Source of the DNA: Inquilinus limosus
GTDB lineage: Bacteria; Pseudomonadota; Alphaproteobacteria; DSM-16000; Inquilinaceae
Length of the DNA stretch: 64,000 nucleotides
Assembly (NCBI RefSeq): GCF_002195995.1
Contig: NZ_NHON01000021.1
Coordinates: 30,569-94,568 of the forward strand
Direction of reading: 5' to 3'
Under the pieces are notes generated by a model that saw only the letters and a list, made by a program, of their open reading frames with translations, was not told the origin of the DNA and did not search any database. The position numbers were made by a program, and so were the translations under genes. Below are positions 43,654 to 52,936 of this stretch, piece by piece (the stretch's first letter is position 1; each line of letters opens with the position of its first letter).

Positions 43654-46263
43654 ATGACGTCTAGCACTGTCGACCTGGGTGGTCAGCATCTTCGATTCGT
43701 CGATCTGCCGCGGCTGCTGGGCGGGAACCTCGCCCGCTTCCCGTGGTCGATGCGGATCCTGATCGAGAATGCGGTCCGCCACGCCGAGGCCCCGGCCGCC
43801 GGCGACCTGGCGCCGTTCCTGGCCTGGCTGTCCAGCCGGCGCAGCACGGCGGAGATCGCCTTCCGCCCGGCGCGGCTGATGATGCACGACACCACCTGCG
43901 TGCCGGCGCTGGTCGACATCGCCGCGATGCGCGACGCCGTGGCCGCGGCGGGCGGCGACCCGGCGGCGCTGAACCCGGTGCTGCCGGTCGATGTCTCGGT
44001 CGACCATTCCGTCGCGGTCGACCGGTCCGGCACCGGCGACGCGCTGGCCCACAACATGGCGCGGGAGATCGGGCGCAACGCCGAGCGCTACCGCCTGATG
44101 AAATGGGCCACCGGTGCGCTGCGCGGCGTCACCGTGCACCCGCCCGGCACCGGCATCATGCACACCATGAACCTGGAGCAGCTGGCGACCGTGGTGGCGG
44201 TGGCGCAGCACCAGGGCGAGGCCTGGGCGGCGCCGGACACGCTGATCGGCACCGACAGCCACACGCCGATGGTGAACGGCATCGGCGTGCTGGGCTGGGG
44301 CGTCGGCGGCGTCGAGGCCGAGAGCGTGATGTTCGGCATGCCGCTGATGCTGCGCCTGCCCGACATCGTCGGCGTCAGGCTGACCGGAAAGCTGCGCGAG
44401 GGCGTGCTGTCCACCGACCTCGCCCTGGCGGTGACGCAGCGGCTGCGCCGCCACGGCCTGTCCGGCGAGTTCGTCGAGTTCTTCGGTCCCGGCATCGCCG
44501 CCCTGTCGGCCGGGGACCGGGCGGTCGTCGCCAACATGGCGCCGGAATACGGCGCGTCGACCGGCTATTTCCCGATCGACGACCGCACCCTGCGCTACCT
44601 GGCCGAGACCGGGCGCCCCCCGGCGCTGCTGGACCGGGTCGCCACCCTGGCCCGGCGCCAGGGGCTGTGGTTCGACCCCGCGGCCGCGCCGCTCTACACC
44701 GATGTCGTGGAGGTCGACCTCGACGCCGTCGCCACCAGCCTGGCCGGCCCGAAGCGGCCGCAGGACCGGCTGGCGCCGGCGGAGGTGCCCCGGGCCCTGG
44801 CGCAGGCCCAGGGCCGCCTGCTGCGCCCCGCCGCCGGCGGCACGGCGCCGCCCGACGGCGCCGTGGCGATCGCGGCGATCACCAGCTGCACCAACACCAC
44901 CGACCCGCGGCTGCTGGTGGCCGCCGGCCTGCTGGCCCGCAAGGCGCGGCGCCTGGGGCTGCGCCCGCCGCCCTGGGTCAAGACCTCGCTGGCGCCGGGA
45001 TCGCCCGCCGCCGCGCGCTATCTCGAGCGCGCCGGGCTGGCCGCCGATCTGGAGGCGCTGGGCTTCGGCATCGTCGGCTATGGCTGCACCACCTGCATCG
45101 GCCAGTCCGGCCCGCTGGAGCCGGCGATGGAGGCGGCGATCCGCGGCGGCACGGCCGCGGCCGCGGTGCTGTCCGGCAACCGCAACTTCCCGGGCCGGAT
45201 CCACCCGCTGGTCGAGGCCGGCTTCCTGGCATCGCCGCCGCTGGTGGTCGCCTATGCCCTGGCCGGCGACATGGCCCGCGACATCCTGGCCGACCCGCTG
45301 GGCCATGCCCCGGACGGGCGGCCGGTGCGGCTGCGCGACCTGTGGCCCGGCGGCGCCGAGATCGACGCCGCCCTGCGCGGCGCCGCGGATCCGCGGGATT
45401 TCGCGGACGCCTTCGCCAGCGCCCATGACAACGGCGCCTGGGAGGGCCTCGACGCCCCGGCGACGACGCTGTTCCCCTGGGACGAGGCGTCGAACTATGT
45501 GCGCCCGCCGCCCTTCGCCGCGGGCGGCCAGCACAGCCGCCTGGGCCGCTATCGCGCCCGGCCGCTGCTGGTGCTGGGCGACGACATCACCACCGACCAC
45601 ATCTCCCCGGCCGGCGCGATCCCCGCCGGCAGCGACGCCGGCCTGCATCTGGCGGGCCGCGGCGAGGATCCGCGCGACCTCAACGTCTTCGCCGCCCGGC
45701 GCGGCAATTGGGAGGTGATGCGCCGCGGCCTCTATACCAACCGCACCGTGCGCAACCTGCTGGACCCGGCGCTGGCGCCCGGGACCACGCGCCACCTGCC
45801 CTCCGGCGAGGCGCTGCCGCTGTGGCGGGCGGCCGAGCGCTATGGCGCCGAGGACGTGCCGACCGTGATCCTGGCGGGCGAGCGCTACGGCGCCGGATCG
45901 TCGCGGGACTGGGCGGCCAAGGGCGCCGCCTTGCTGGGCGTGCGCGCGGTGCTGGCCACCAGCTTCGAGCGCATCCACCGGGCCAACCTGGCCGGCATGG
46001 GCGTCCTGCCGCTGCGCCTGCCGGCGGACCGCCATCCCGACGCCCTGGCGCTGGCGCCGGAGGATTGGATCGAGATCGACGCGTTGGGTGAAACGCTGCG
46101 GCCGCACAGCATTGTGACGGTAAGGATCTGCCGCACCCAGGGGCAGGTCGACACTTTCGAGACGGTAGCCGCGATCGAGACCTTGGTCGAGCTCGACACC
46201 CTCCGCGCCGGGGGGATCATGCCGCTGATAGTTGCGCAAGCAAGCGCGCACGGAAACCATTGA
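43654..46263 (+). CDS. acnA: Aconitate hydratase, AcnA type
   Basis: An 869-residue [4Fe-4S] enzyme that interconverts citrate and isocitrate, or a related tricarboxylate. The cluster Cys residues are visible in AITSCTNTTDP and YGCTTCIGQSGPLEP; DVSVDHSVAVD, TDSHTPMVNG, GDDITTDHISPAG and GERYGAGSSRDWAAKG are the standard active-site blocks. The length is near the usual 890. ATG 43654 is the first plausible start; a TTG at 43594 would lie in the regulatory region. Divergence from a catabolic GntR gene and from no other TCA gene suggests an inducible extra copy rather than the housekeeping enzyme. Confidence 0.93.
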   Translation: MTSSTVDLGGQHLRFVDLPRLLGGNLARFPWSMRILIENAVRHAEAPAAGDLAPFLAWLSSRRSTAEIAFRPARLMMHDTTCVPALVDIAAMRDAVAAAGGDPAALNPVLPVDVSVDHSVAVDRSGTGDALAHNMAREIGRNAERYRLMKWATGALRGVTVHPPGTGIMHTMNLEQLATVVAVAQHQGEAWAAPDTLIGTDSHTPMVNGIGVLGWGVGGVEAESVMFGMPLMLRLPDIVGVRLTGKLREGVLSTDLALAVTQRLRRHGLSGEFVEFFGPGIAALSAGDRAVVANMAPEYGASTGYFPIDDRTLRYLAETGRPPALLDRVATLARRQGLWFDPAAAPLYTDVVEVDLDAVATSLAGPKRPQDRLAPAEVPRALAQAQGRLLRPAAGGTAPPDGAVAIAAITSCTNTTDPRLLVAAGLLARKARRLGLRPPPWVKTSLAPGSPAAARYLERAGLAADLEALGFGIVGYGCTTCIGQSGPLEPAMEAAIRGGTAAAAVLSGNRNFPGRIHPLVEAGFLASPPLVVAYALAGDMARDILADPLGHAPDGRPVRLRDLWPGGAEIDAALRGAADPRDFADAFASAHDNGAWEGLDAPATTLFPWDEASNYVRPPPFAAGGQHSRLGRYRARPLLVLGDDITTDHISPAGAIPAGSDAGLHLAGRGEDPRDLNVFAARRGNWEVMRRGLYTNRTVRNLLDPALAPGTTRHLPSGEALPLWRAAERYGAEDVPTVILAGERYGAGSSRDWAAKGAALLGVRAVLATSFERIHRANLAGMGVLPLRLPADRHPDALALAPEDWIEIDALGETLRPHSIVTVRICRTQGQVDTFETVAAIETLVELDTLRAGGIMPLIVAQASAHGNH

Positions 46264-46372
46264 ATGGTTTCCGCTGAGTCGCTGCTTTCGAAGCGATCGA
46301 CAGGACTGTCGGGGCAATACCACCCCCGACAATGGGGAAACAGAGCCGCTTCTTTGCTGTAAGAAAAATCGG

Positions 46373-46390
46373 AAAGCCCTGCGGCTTTTT
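46373..46390 (+). terminator. Rho-independent terminator after aconitase
   Basis: AAAGCC-CTGC-GGCTTT followed directly by TT and G. A second stem-loop, TGTCGGGG/CCCCGACA, precedes it at 46308-46332. The remainder of the 342-bp gap 46264-46605 holds only the tRNA-like fragment; no gene is seen. Confidence 0.65.
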
Positions 46391-46438
46391 GCCGGCGGGC
46401 CTCGGATCAGACCTCGATATCGAGGGAGTTATAACAAA

Positions 46439-46465
46439 GTTGGTTGCGGGGACAGGATACCACCG
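46439..46465 (-). other. Fragment resembling the 3' end of an initiator tRNA
   Basis: On the minus strand it reads GGTATCCTGTCCCCGCAACC then AAC, close to the TpsiC 3' side, acceptor strand and CCA end of a bacterial initiator tRNA, but the TpsiC loop is deleted and no 5' body is present. Its 15-base end is shared with 25024-25038. It may be a leftover attachment site or chance; it cannot be a functional tRNA. Confidence 0.35.
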
Positions 46466-46605
46466 ATGCCCATACAAGCTAGCTATCGCCGTATAGCAAG
46501 GAGACCAACGAGGGAACTGCGCTCGCCCTCGCACGCGCAACTATGAGTCTTGCAATTGACCCTGAGCGCAGCTCCGCCGCTTCCCGCCGGGTACCGATCA
46601 CGCCC

Positions 46606-47958
46606 CTACATTCCTCGCAGCAATCGCTCAAAGATGTCGGGTTGCCCCATTTGGCCACCCTTGAGCATGATCTGCATCCCATCGAGCCGCGGATCATTCG
46701 CATGCCCCCGGCAGAGAGCGACACCTGGCGCCAGGATCGCCCGGTGAGACAGTCCCCAGAAGCCAAGTGCCTGAACCACCCGGCTCGACGTATCGCCACC
46801 GGCGATTCCCAGGCGGCGCAGCGCCACCGCGCGCAGCACCGAGGCGACGAAGGCTGCCGTGGCCCCGGCGACCTTGCTGGGGCCGACGATTTCAGCTGCG
46901 CTCGCGTCGAGAGGTGCGGTCCACGCCATCACATGGCGTCCCGCCCGCAACCGCGCGGCCACAGTATCGACGAGCGCCGGCATATACGCTGGATCGCCGA
47001 CCAATCGTCCGCCGTCGACCTGCAGTCGCTCGAACGAGGACGAGGCCTCGATCTGCCGCCGAGTCACCGGAGAAAGGCTTCCGGCCATGACGAAGACGGG
47101 ACCGACGGCGTGCCCGACCGGCTCGACCGGGAGGCTTCGTTCCGGCGAGCCGGTCTCGGCCGACCAATGCATCGTCAGGGCCTGGGCAACACTGCTGGCG
47201 CCCACCGCGATCAGTGGCGCTCGCTGGGCCCGAGCCCAGATCAGCCGACCGGCCGCAGCAAGATGCGCTTCATGACCGACATCCAGCAGAACCGCCGATG
47301 ATCCCTGCCCGATCAGCCGATCGACGATCTGGTCCAAGGCCGCCGGGGAGAGGTCGTAGGCAGGATCGTGCAGCCCTGCGACCAGTGGCATTCCCTGCGC
47401 CTCGAGATGGCGGCGCAGATCCGCCTCGCGCATCGGCGTCACCGGGTGCACCGGCATCGTCGGGTGCCGGTCCAGCCGATGGACGTCGCCACCGGTTCCG
47501 GCCGCGGCGAACAGCGTGCTGAAGACGCAGTAACGCCCGATGTTCGGCTGGCCGCCGACGATGGGAAGGAAGGGATTCGAAAAATGCGGCCGCAGCGCCC
47601 GCACGGCAGCGCCGATGCTGCCGATATCCGGTGCGCTGTCGAAGGTGGAGCAGCACTTGTAGTGCAGGACGGGCACGCCGAGCGCCGAGAAGAAGCGGCC
47701 GACCGGATCGAGCTCGACCGCCATCGCCCCGGGCGCCAGGGTGCGCGAGGCGCCGGCAATCCCGAGGGCGTCCAGCCTGCCGGCAGCAGCGAGCCGGTCC
47801 GATGTCGGAATCGCGAGGAACAGCAGCGTCCGCAGGCCGGCCCGGGACAATGTCGCCAGCGTGTCGGTCGCGCCGGTGAAATCGTCGGCATACCAGCCCA
47901 GTCGCGGCGCGGACGCGGCGCCAGGATCGTCCGACAACCCGCGATCGGTGCCGGTCAT
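46606..47958 (-). CDS. Four-carbon acid sugar kinase family protein (DUF1537; OiaK/OtnK-like)
   Basis: A 450-residue cytoplasmic kinase. The N-terminal substrate domain begins with YADDFTGATD (23-32) and the C-terminal nucleotide-binding domain ends with GIAGGDTSSRVVQALG, both hallmarks of DUF1537. Family members phosphorylate four-carbon or branched acid sugars such as 3-oxo-isoapionate (OiaK) or 2-oxo-tetronates (OtnK). The start overlaps the RuBisCO-like gene stop (ATGA), which couples kinase and RLP exactly as in apionate-type pathways. The substrate is inferred from context. Confidence 0.88.
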   Translation of the reverse strand: MTGTDRGLSDDPGAASAPRLGWYADDFTGATDTLATLSRAGLRTLLFLAIPTSDRLAAAGRLDALGIAGASRTLAPGAMAVELDPVGRFFSALGVPVLHYKCCSTFDSAPDIGSIGAAVRALRPHFSNPFLPIVGGQPNIGRYCVFSTLFAAAGTGGDVHRLDRHPTMPVHPVTPMREADLRRHLEAQGMPLVAGLHDPAYDLSPAALDQIVDRLIGQGSSAVLLDVGHEAHLAAAGRLIWARAQRAPLIAVGASSVAQALTMHWSAETGSPERSLPVEPVGHAVGPVFVMAGSLSPVTRRQIEASSSFERLQVDGGRLVGDPAYMPALVDTVAARLRAGRHVMAWTAPLDASAAEIVGPSKVAGATAAFVASVLRAVALRRLGIAGGDTSSRVVQALGFWGLSHRAILAPGVALCRGHANDPRLDGMQIMLKGGQMGQPDIFERLLRGM

Positions 47959-49229
47959 CCGGAAACGCCGCCGAAGAAGGCAAGAGCCCGGTTGAGCTCC
48001 GGCCGTCGCTGCGCGTGCGCCTCCAGGGTCTCGCCGACCGCCACGGCTTCCCAGGCCTGGCGGATGCTGGCGACACCGGCCGCCGGCCCGTCCGGATGGG
48101 CGAGGATCCCCCCACCCGCCATGAACAGCAGGTCGTCGCTGCCGGCGGCATCCCGGGTCGCCGGCACGGTCCCCGCCCATTGACCCGAGGAGAAGGCGGG
48201 CATGACCCGGTCGTCGATGCCCGCCGACAGCGGCGCGAGGCAATCCCGCGCCGCGTCGACCACCTCGTCATCGGCCTGGGCGAACTTGCCGTGCAGCCCG
48301 TGCACATGCAGGTGGTCGATGCCGGTCAGCCGCCACAGGCACTGATAGGCGGCGAAGGAGATCCCGAGCATGGGGTGCCGCGACAGCGCGCCGAAGCCGT
48401 TGCGGTGCCCATGCAGGGCCAAGCCGGTGCTGCGCCGCAAGCTTTGCACCGCGGAGAGGCCGCACCAGTTCAGGCTGACCATGGCGCAGCTTCCGCCTTC
48501 GCGCTCGATCAACTCGGCATGGCGGCGCATCGCGTCGGTCTCGTCGGTGATGTTGAAAGCGACCATCACACGCCGGCCGGTGCGGTCCTCGTGCCGGCGC
48601 ACGCGCCGCATCACCGCCGTCACCCGCTCGACCAGCGGCGCGTGGGCAGGATCCGCACAGACCTCGTCGTCCTTGATGAAGTCCAGCCCCGCGGCGCAGA
48701 GGCGGTCCGCCAGATCAGCCGTCTCCTCGGCGGACAGGCCGACATTGGGCTTGATGATGGAGCCGATCAGCGGCCCGTTCGCCACGCCCGTCGCTCGTCT
48801 CGTGCCCGCGATGCCCTGGCGGGGCAGCTCGAAGCGCTGCCGCTCGGCGGCCGGCAGAGCCAGCCTCTCCAGCCGCAGCCCGGTGACCTCACCCAGATCG
48901 AAGAGATTGCCGGCCACGGTCGCAGCCAGGGTCGGCAGGTTGGGCCCGACATTCTCGGCGGGGAAGGCCACCGTCACGCGTGCCCGCCGCCATGGCCCTT
49001 GCTGCCCTCGCCGGGCAAGCCAAGCGCTGGCCAGGGAGGGCTCCACGGCTGGCGGAAGCTCCTCGATATGCTCCACCAATGCCCGGGCCCGGGCGCGCAG
49101 GGCATCGGTCTCGCCATGGACGCGGGCGAAGGTGCCGCAGGACTGCTCGCCCGCGATGACCTCCGCCACCGCGGCCGGATCCAACGGGGTTTCGATCAGA
49201 TAGGTGGCACGGATCGGTTCGGGACGCAT
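47955..49229 (-). CDS. RuBisCO-like protein (form IV), probable acid-sugar phosphate decarboxylase/hydrolase
   Basis: A 424-residue protein of the RuBisCO large-chain family. Active-site groups are retained: Lys160 in IIKPNVGLS, the carbamylated-Lys and Mg-ligand set Lys186-Asp-Asp-Glu189 in LDFIKDDE, His273/His275 in LHGHRNG, His310, loop-6 Lys315 in GLHGKFAQ, SSGQ at 348 and the phosphate-binding GGGI at 372-375. There is no cbb context, so CO2 fixation is unlikely. Coupling to a DUF1537 kinase and a TRAP transporter matches RLPs acting on 3-oxo-isoapionate 4-phosphate (OiaX or OiaT types). Which of these reactions applies cannot be decided here. Confidence 0.9.
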   Translation of the reverse strand: MRPEPIRATYLIETPLDPAAVAEVIAGEQSCGTFARVHGETDALRARARALVEHIEELPPAVEPSLASAWLARRGQQGPWRRARVTVAFPAENVGPNLPTLAATVAGNLFDLGEVTGLRLERLALPAAERQRFELPRQGIAGTRRATGVANGPLIGSIIKPNVGLSAEETADLADRLCAAGLDFIKDDEVCADPAHAPLVERVTAVMRRVRRHEDRTGRRVMVAFNITDETDAMRRHAELIEREGGSCAMVSLNWCGLSAVQSLRRSTGLALHGHRNGFGALSRHPMLGISFAAYQCLWRLTGIDHLHVHGLHGKFAQADDEVVDAARDCLAPLSAGIDDRVMPAFSSGQWAGTVPATRDAAGSDDLLFMAGGGILAHPDGPAAGVASIRQAWEAVAVGETLEAHAQRRPELNRALAFFGGVSG

Positions 49230-49238
49230 CGCCGTTCC

Positions 49239-49778
49239 TCAGAGCCGGCTGAGATCGGGAAAGGGCCGCACGGCGTCGCGACCGTCCCATCCCACCGAGG
49301 CATCACGGATCAGCTGGAACATCCGGCCCTTCGGCCCCGCGACCTCGGAGAGCTCGATCACCGTGCCGGGATGGTATTCGGTGTCGAAATAGACGAAGCG
49401 GCCGCGCGCCCCAACCTCACCGCCCATGGCCACGACGAAGCCCTGCGCCTGCAACCGCGCCAGGTCCTCGTCGAAGGCCTCCGTCCAGAAGGCGACATGC
49501 TGCAGCCCGGTGCGCCCCGCCTGCAGGAAGTCTCGATACATCGACGGCGTGTCGTCGCGGGTCTGGATCAGCTCGATCTGCAGCGGTCCGGCATTCGCCA
49601 GCGCGACCGAGTTGTGCACGTCATAGGAGTGCCCGCGATAGCTGTAGTTCTCGACCGGAACCCGCGGATTATAGAACCAGGGGCCGACGCCCAGGACCCG
49701 GCTCCAATGGTCCATCGCCGCCTCGATGTCGCGCACGACGTAGCCGGCCTGCCGGATCTCGCCGAAGAATCGGCTCAT
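49239..49778 (-). CDS. Glyoxalase/VOC-family protein
   Basis: A 179-residue protein with two beta-alpha-beta-beta-beta modules. Possible metal ligands are His in RQAGYVVRD/LQHVAFWTE and Glu in IELIQTR and TVIELSE. VOC proteins are isomerases, epimerases, lyases or dioxygenases. It lies between the TRAP transporter and the RLP-kinase pair, with 9-30 bp gaps, so it probably catalyses a step before phosphorylation, for instance an isomerisation otherwise done by an oxidoisomerase. This is inference. Confidence 0.82.
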   Translation of the reverse strand: MSRFFGEIRQAGYVVRDIEAAMDHWSRVLGVGPWFYNPRVPVENYSYRGHSYDVHNSVALANAGPLQIELIQTRDDTPSMYRDFLQAGRTGLQHVAFWTEAFDEDLARLQAQGFVVAMGGEVGARGRFVYFDTEYHPGTVIELSEVAGPKGRMFQLIRDASVGWDGRDAVRPFPDLSRL

Positions 49779-49808
49779 GACGAACTCCCGTCTTGTCGGA
49801 GTGGATTT

Positions 49809-51701
49809 TCAGGAAGCGAGGAAGCCGGTGGAGATCCACGGCACGGCGGCGACGACCGCGAGCCCGACCAGCAGGGCCACGACATAGCCCCAGATGTGCC
49901 GGAGCCCCTCGTCCGGAGGGACCTTGGCGACGGCGCAAGCGCCGTAGTAGCCGACCCCGAAGGGCGGTGCGAACAGGCCGATGCCCATGGCGAAGATGAC
50001 CACCATCGCGTAGTGCACCTCATGCACGCCGAGATCACGGGCGATCGGGAACAGAAGCGGCCCGAACAGCACGATGGCGGGGATCCCTTCCAGCACGCTG
50101 CCGAGCAGGATGAAGGCAACGATGGAGATCGCGAGGAAGCCGTAGGCGCCGCCGGGAATCCCGGCCATCCAGCCGGCCAGGTCCTGCGAGAAGCCGGACT
50201 GGGTGAGCCCCCAGGCCATCGCCGTGGCACAGCCGACGATGAAGATGATCGCACCGGTGAGGGAAGCCGTTTCCACCAGCATCGGCCGCAGGCGCGCCCA
50301 GTCGAATCGGCGGTAGACCAGAAGCCCCATCACGGCCGAATAGGCGATGCCGATCGTCGAGACCTCGGTCGCCGTGGCCACACCCTCGACCACCGCGGCC
50401 CGGATCACGAAGGGCAGCAGGATCGCTGGCAGGGCCACCAGTGCGAGGCGGAGGATCTCGCGCGCCGCGGGGCGCGGCATCTGGCTGAGATCCTCCCGTC
50501 GGTAACGCCACCAGACGACGGCGCACAACCCCACCCCCAGGACCACGGCGGGCAGCATCCCGCCGGCGAACAATGCCGCGATCGAGACCCCCGTGACCGA
50601 GCCGATGGTGATCAGCACGATGCTCGGCGGGATCGTTTCGGTCTGCGCCCCGGTGGCGGAGAGCAGCGCGACGAGATCGCCCGGCTTCGCCCCGCGCTTC
50701 TTCATCTCCGGGAACAGCACCGGGGCGATCGCCGCCATGTCGGCGATCTTGGAGCCTGAGATGCCGGAGACGAGATACATCGCGCCGATCAGCACATAGG
50801 ACAGGCCGCCGCGGACATGGCCCAGGAGGCTGGCGAGGAACTGGATCATGGCCTTCGCCATGCCGGTCATCTCGATCAGCGCGCCGAGGAATATGAACAG
50901 CGGCACGGCCAGCAGGATGAGATGGGACATTCCCTCGTCCAGCCGCCCGACCATGACGACCAGCGGCGTCGAGGTCGTCAGCGACAGATAGCCGAAGGTG
51001 GCGAGGGCGAAGGAGAAGGCGATCGGTATCCCCGCGAAGACGCACGCGGCCACCACGCCGACGAAAAAGATCAGCAGATTGGCTTGGCCGAGCGGCTCCA
51101 GGACCGGGGCCGCCAGCCAGGCGAGGCCGATCACGGCCGCGGTGCCCGCCGCGGCCGCGGCGACCAGTCCGGGTGCCCTCATACGCAGGAGCCGGATCCC
51201 CGCGGCCGCGATCATCAGCGTCATGCCCACGGGGATCGCGGCGGCCCGCCAGGCGTTGCTGAGCTCCAGCGCCGGCGTGACGATGAAGCTCTCCTCCCCG
51301 GCATAGTCCACGGCCGGATGCAGGATCAGTGCGAGGAACGCCAGCGGCGCGACCACCGCCAGGACCTCCAGCACGGCACGCGGCCGCGGCCCGAGACGGC
51401 CGACCAGCCCCGTCATCCGCATGTGCTCGCCGCGCCGCAAGGCGACGACGGCGCCGAGCATGGACAACCAGAGGAACAGGATCGAGGCGAGCTCGTCCGA
51501 CCACACCAGGGGGGCGTGGAGCAGGTAGCGCGCCACCACGCCGGACAGCAGGATCGCGATTTCCGCCAGGACGAGAAACGCCGCCGCGGCCTCGACGACG
51601 GCCGTCAGGCCGCGATCGAGGCCCGCCGCCAGCAGCGCGACCGGCGAGCGCGGCCCGCGGGCCTCGGCCGGCGGCTCGGACAAGATACCGGAGATGTCCA
51701 T
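49809..51701 (-). CDS. TRAP transporter fused small and large permease (DctQM)
   Basis: A 630-residue inner-membrane protein. Residues ~28-190 carry the four-helix DctQ part (VWSDELASILFLWLSMLGAV); residues ~200-630 carry the DctM part with about twelve helices (GIPIAFSFALATFGYLS, GISGSKIADMAAIAPVLFPE, ETIPPSIVLITIGSVTG). It uses an ion gradient to import an organic acid caught by the DctP protein upstream. ATG 51701 follows GGGGGAA; a longer frame adds 14 residues. Confidence 0.92.
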   Translation of the reverse strand: MDISGILSEPPAEARGPRSPVALLAAGLDRGLTAVVEAAAAFLVLAEIAILLSGVVARYLLHAPLVWSDELASILFLWLSMLGAVVALRRGEHMRMTGLVGRLGPRPRAVLEVLAVVAPLAFLALILHPAVDYAGEESFIVTPALELSNAWRAAAIPVGMTLMIAAAGIRLLRMRAPGLVAAAAAGTAAVIGLAWLAAPVLEPLGQANLLIFFVGVVAACVFAGIPIAFSFALATFGYLSLTTSTPLVVMVGRLDEGMSHLILLAVPLFIFLGALIEMTGMAKAMIQFLASLLGHVRGGLSYVLIGAMYLVSGISGSKIADMAAIAPVLFPEMKKRGAKPGDLVALLSATGAQTETIPPSIVLITIGSVTGVSIAALFAGGMLPAVVLGVGLCAVVWWRYRREDLSQMPRPAAREILRLALVALPAILLPFVIRAAVVEGVATATEVSTIGIAYSAVMGLLVYRRFDWARLRPMLVETASLTGAIIFIVGCATAMAWGLTQSGFSQDLAGWMAGIPGGAYGFLAISIVAFILLGSVLEGIPAIVLFGPLLFPIARDLGVHEVHYAMVVIFAMGIGLFAPPFGVGYYGACAVAKVPPDEGLRHIWGYVVALLVGLAVVAAVPWISTGFLAS

Positions 51702-51744
51702 GCGTTCCCCCGCTGGAGCCGTGGTTCCGGATGAGCGCCGCACG

Positions 51745-52761
51745 TCAGGCCAGCTTGCCGACCGCCCCTTCGAGCAAGCCCCAGGCCTCGTCCCCGAACC
51801 GCTCCTTCCATTCGCCGTAGAAGCCCGATTGACGCAGCTTCTCTCGGAAGCTGTCCGGCGCGGGGTGATTGAAGGCCAGGCCCTTGGACTGGAGATCGGC
51901 CTGGACCGTCTCGTTGAGCGCCTTCACATCCTCGCGCTGGCGCATGCCCGCCTCGTTGATCGCGGTCGCGACGACCGACTGGACGTCGGCCGGCAGGGCG
52001 TCCCAGGCACGGCCGTTGGCGATGAACCAGAAGCCGTCCCAGACGTGGTTGCTGAGGCTGCAGTATTTCTGCACCTCATACAGCTTCGCCACCTGGATGA
52101 TCGGCAGCGGATTCTCCTGCGCATCCACGATCCTGGTCTGGAGCGAGGAATAGACCTCGCTGAACTGCAGGCTGACCGGAGAGGCCGAGAGCCCCTTGAA
52201 CATCGCGATGCTGAGCGGGCTGACCGGAACGCGGATCTTGAGGCCATCCATGTCCTGGGCGGAGTTGATCGGGCCCGCGCTGCTGGTCATCTGCCGGAAG
52301 CCGTTGTCCCACATCCTCTCGAAGGCATGGAGCCCGGTCTGGGCGATGGCCGCACGGACATGCTCTCCCAGCTTGCCGTCCATCGCCGCCCAGACCTGCC
52401 CGTAATCCGAGAAGGCGAAGCCGACCGCGTTGATCGCCGCGACCGGGACAAGCGTCGCGATCACCAGCGCCGAGGGCGTGAAGAATGTGATGCCGCCGCT
52501 GCGCACCTGGGCGAGCATGTCGGTATCGCCGCCGAGCTGGTTGTTCGGGAAGATCCTGATCTCCACCCGCCCGCCCGTCTCGGCGGCGACACGGTCGGCC
52601 GCCTCCTTGGCGCGCAGGTTCAAGGGATGCGTGACCGGCAGGTTGTTGGCGTATTTCAGTGAGAACTCGGCGGCCCGGGCCGGCCGCGGCAGCCCGGCGA
52701 TGCTCGCTGCGGATGCCGCCATCATCGACCCGAGCATGATACGGCGCGTGATCGGCTGCAT
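51745..52761 (-). CDS. TRAP transporter periplasmic binding protein (DctP family)
   Basis: A 338-residue exported protein; signal peptide ~1-30 with ITRRIML at the start (possibly Tat-type, RR) and cleavage near ARA-AEF. The DctP core is visible in EAADRVAAETGGRVEIRIFP, the LKIRVP segment with the carboxylate-binding Arg (about 167), and EVYSSLQTRIVDAQENPLP. It probably binds an acid sugar. ATG 52761 follows GGGAGGAAG. It is first in the operon and divergent from the LacI gene. Confidence 0.92.
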   Translation of the reverse strand: MQPITRRIMLGSMMAASAASIAGLPRPARAAEFSLKYANNLPVTHPLNLRAKEAADRVAAETGGRVEIRIFPNNQLGGDTDMLAQVRSGGITFFTPSALVIATLVPVAAINAVGFAFSDYGQVWAAMDGKLGEHVRAAIAQTGLHAFERMWDNGFRQMTSSAGPINSAQDMDGLKIRVPVSPLSIAMFKGLSASPVSLQFSEVYSSLQTRIVDAQENPLPIIQVAKLYEVQKYCSLSNHVWDGFWFIANGRAWDALPADVQSVVATAINEAGMRQREDVKALNETVQADLQSKGLAFNHPAPDSFREKLRQSGFYGEWKERFGDEAWGLLEGAVGKLA

Positions 52762-52824
52762 GATCTTCCTCCCGTCTGTCGCTGATGTTTTTTGCTGTCT
52801 TAGCCCCTTGACGTCGAGACCATA

Positions 52825-52836
52825 GAAAGCGTTCTC
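52825..52836. promoter_or_regulatory. Candidate LacI-family operator
   Basis: GAAAGC-GTTCTC, a CG-centred imperfect palindrome resembling GaaAGCGCTTtC/cre-type sites, in the 175-bp divergent gap between dctP and the LacI-type gene. It lies 64 bp from the dctP start. Confidence 0.45.
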
Positions 52837-52936
52837 ATGAAGCGTCAACATCAGAAAATGATGCGATTTGATGCATAACGATGGAGCTTCAGTACCCGAT
52901 CGCCGGTTGTCCGAGGACAGCCCGGCGAGACGGAAG

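Noticed and set aside
43612..46332. 906-codon minus-strand frame opposite aconitase
   Set aside because: Aconitase carries all cluster and active-site motifs; the antisense frame has none.
48015..50759. 914-codon plus-strand frame opposite the RuBisCO-like and TRAP genes
   Set aside because: It is a low-complexity His/Asp/Arg-rich product antisense to conserved genes.
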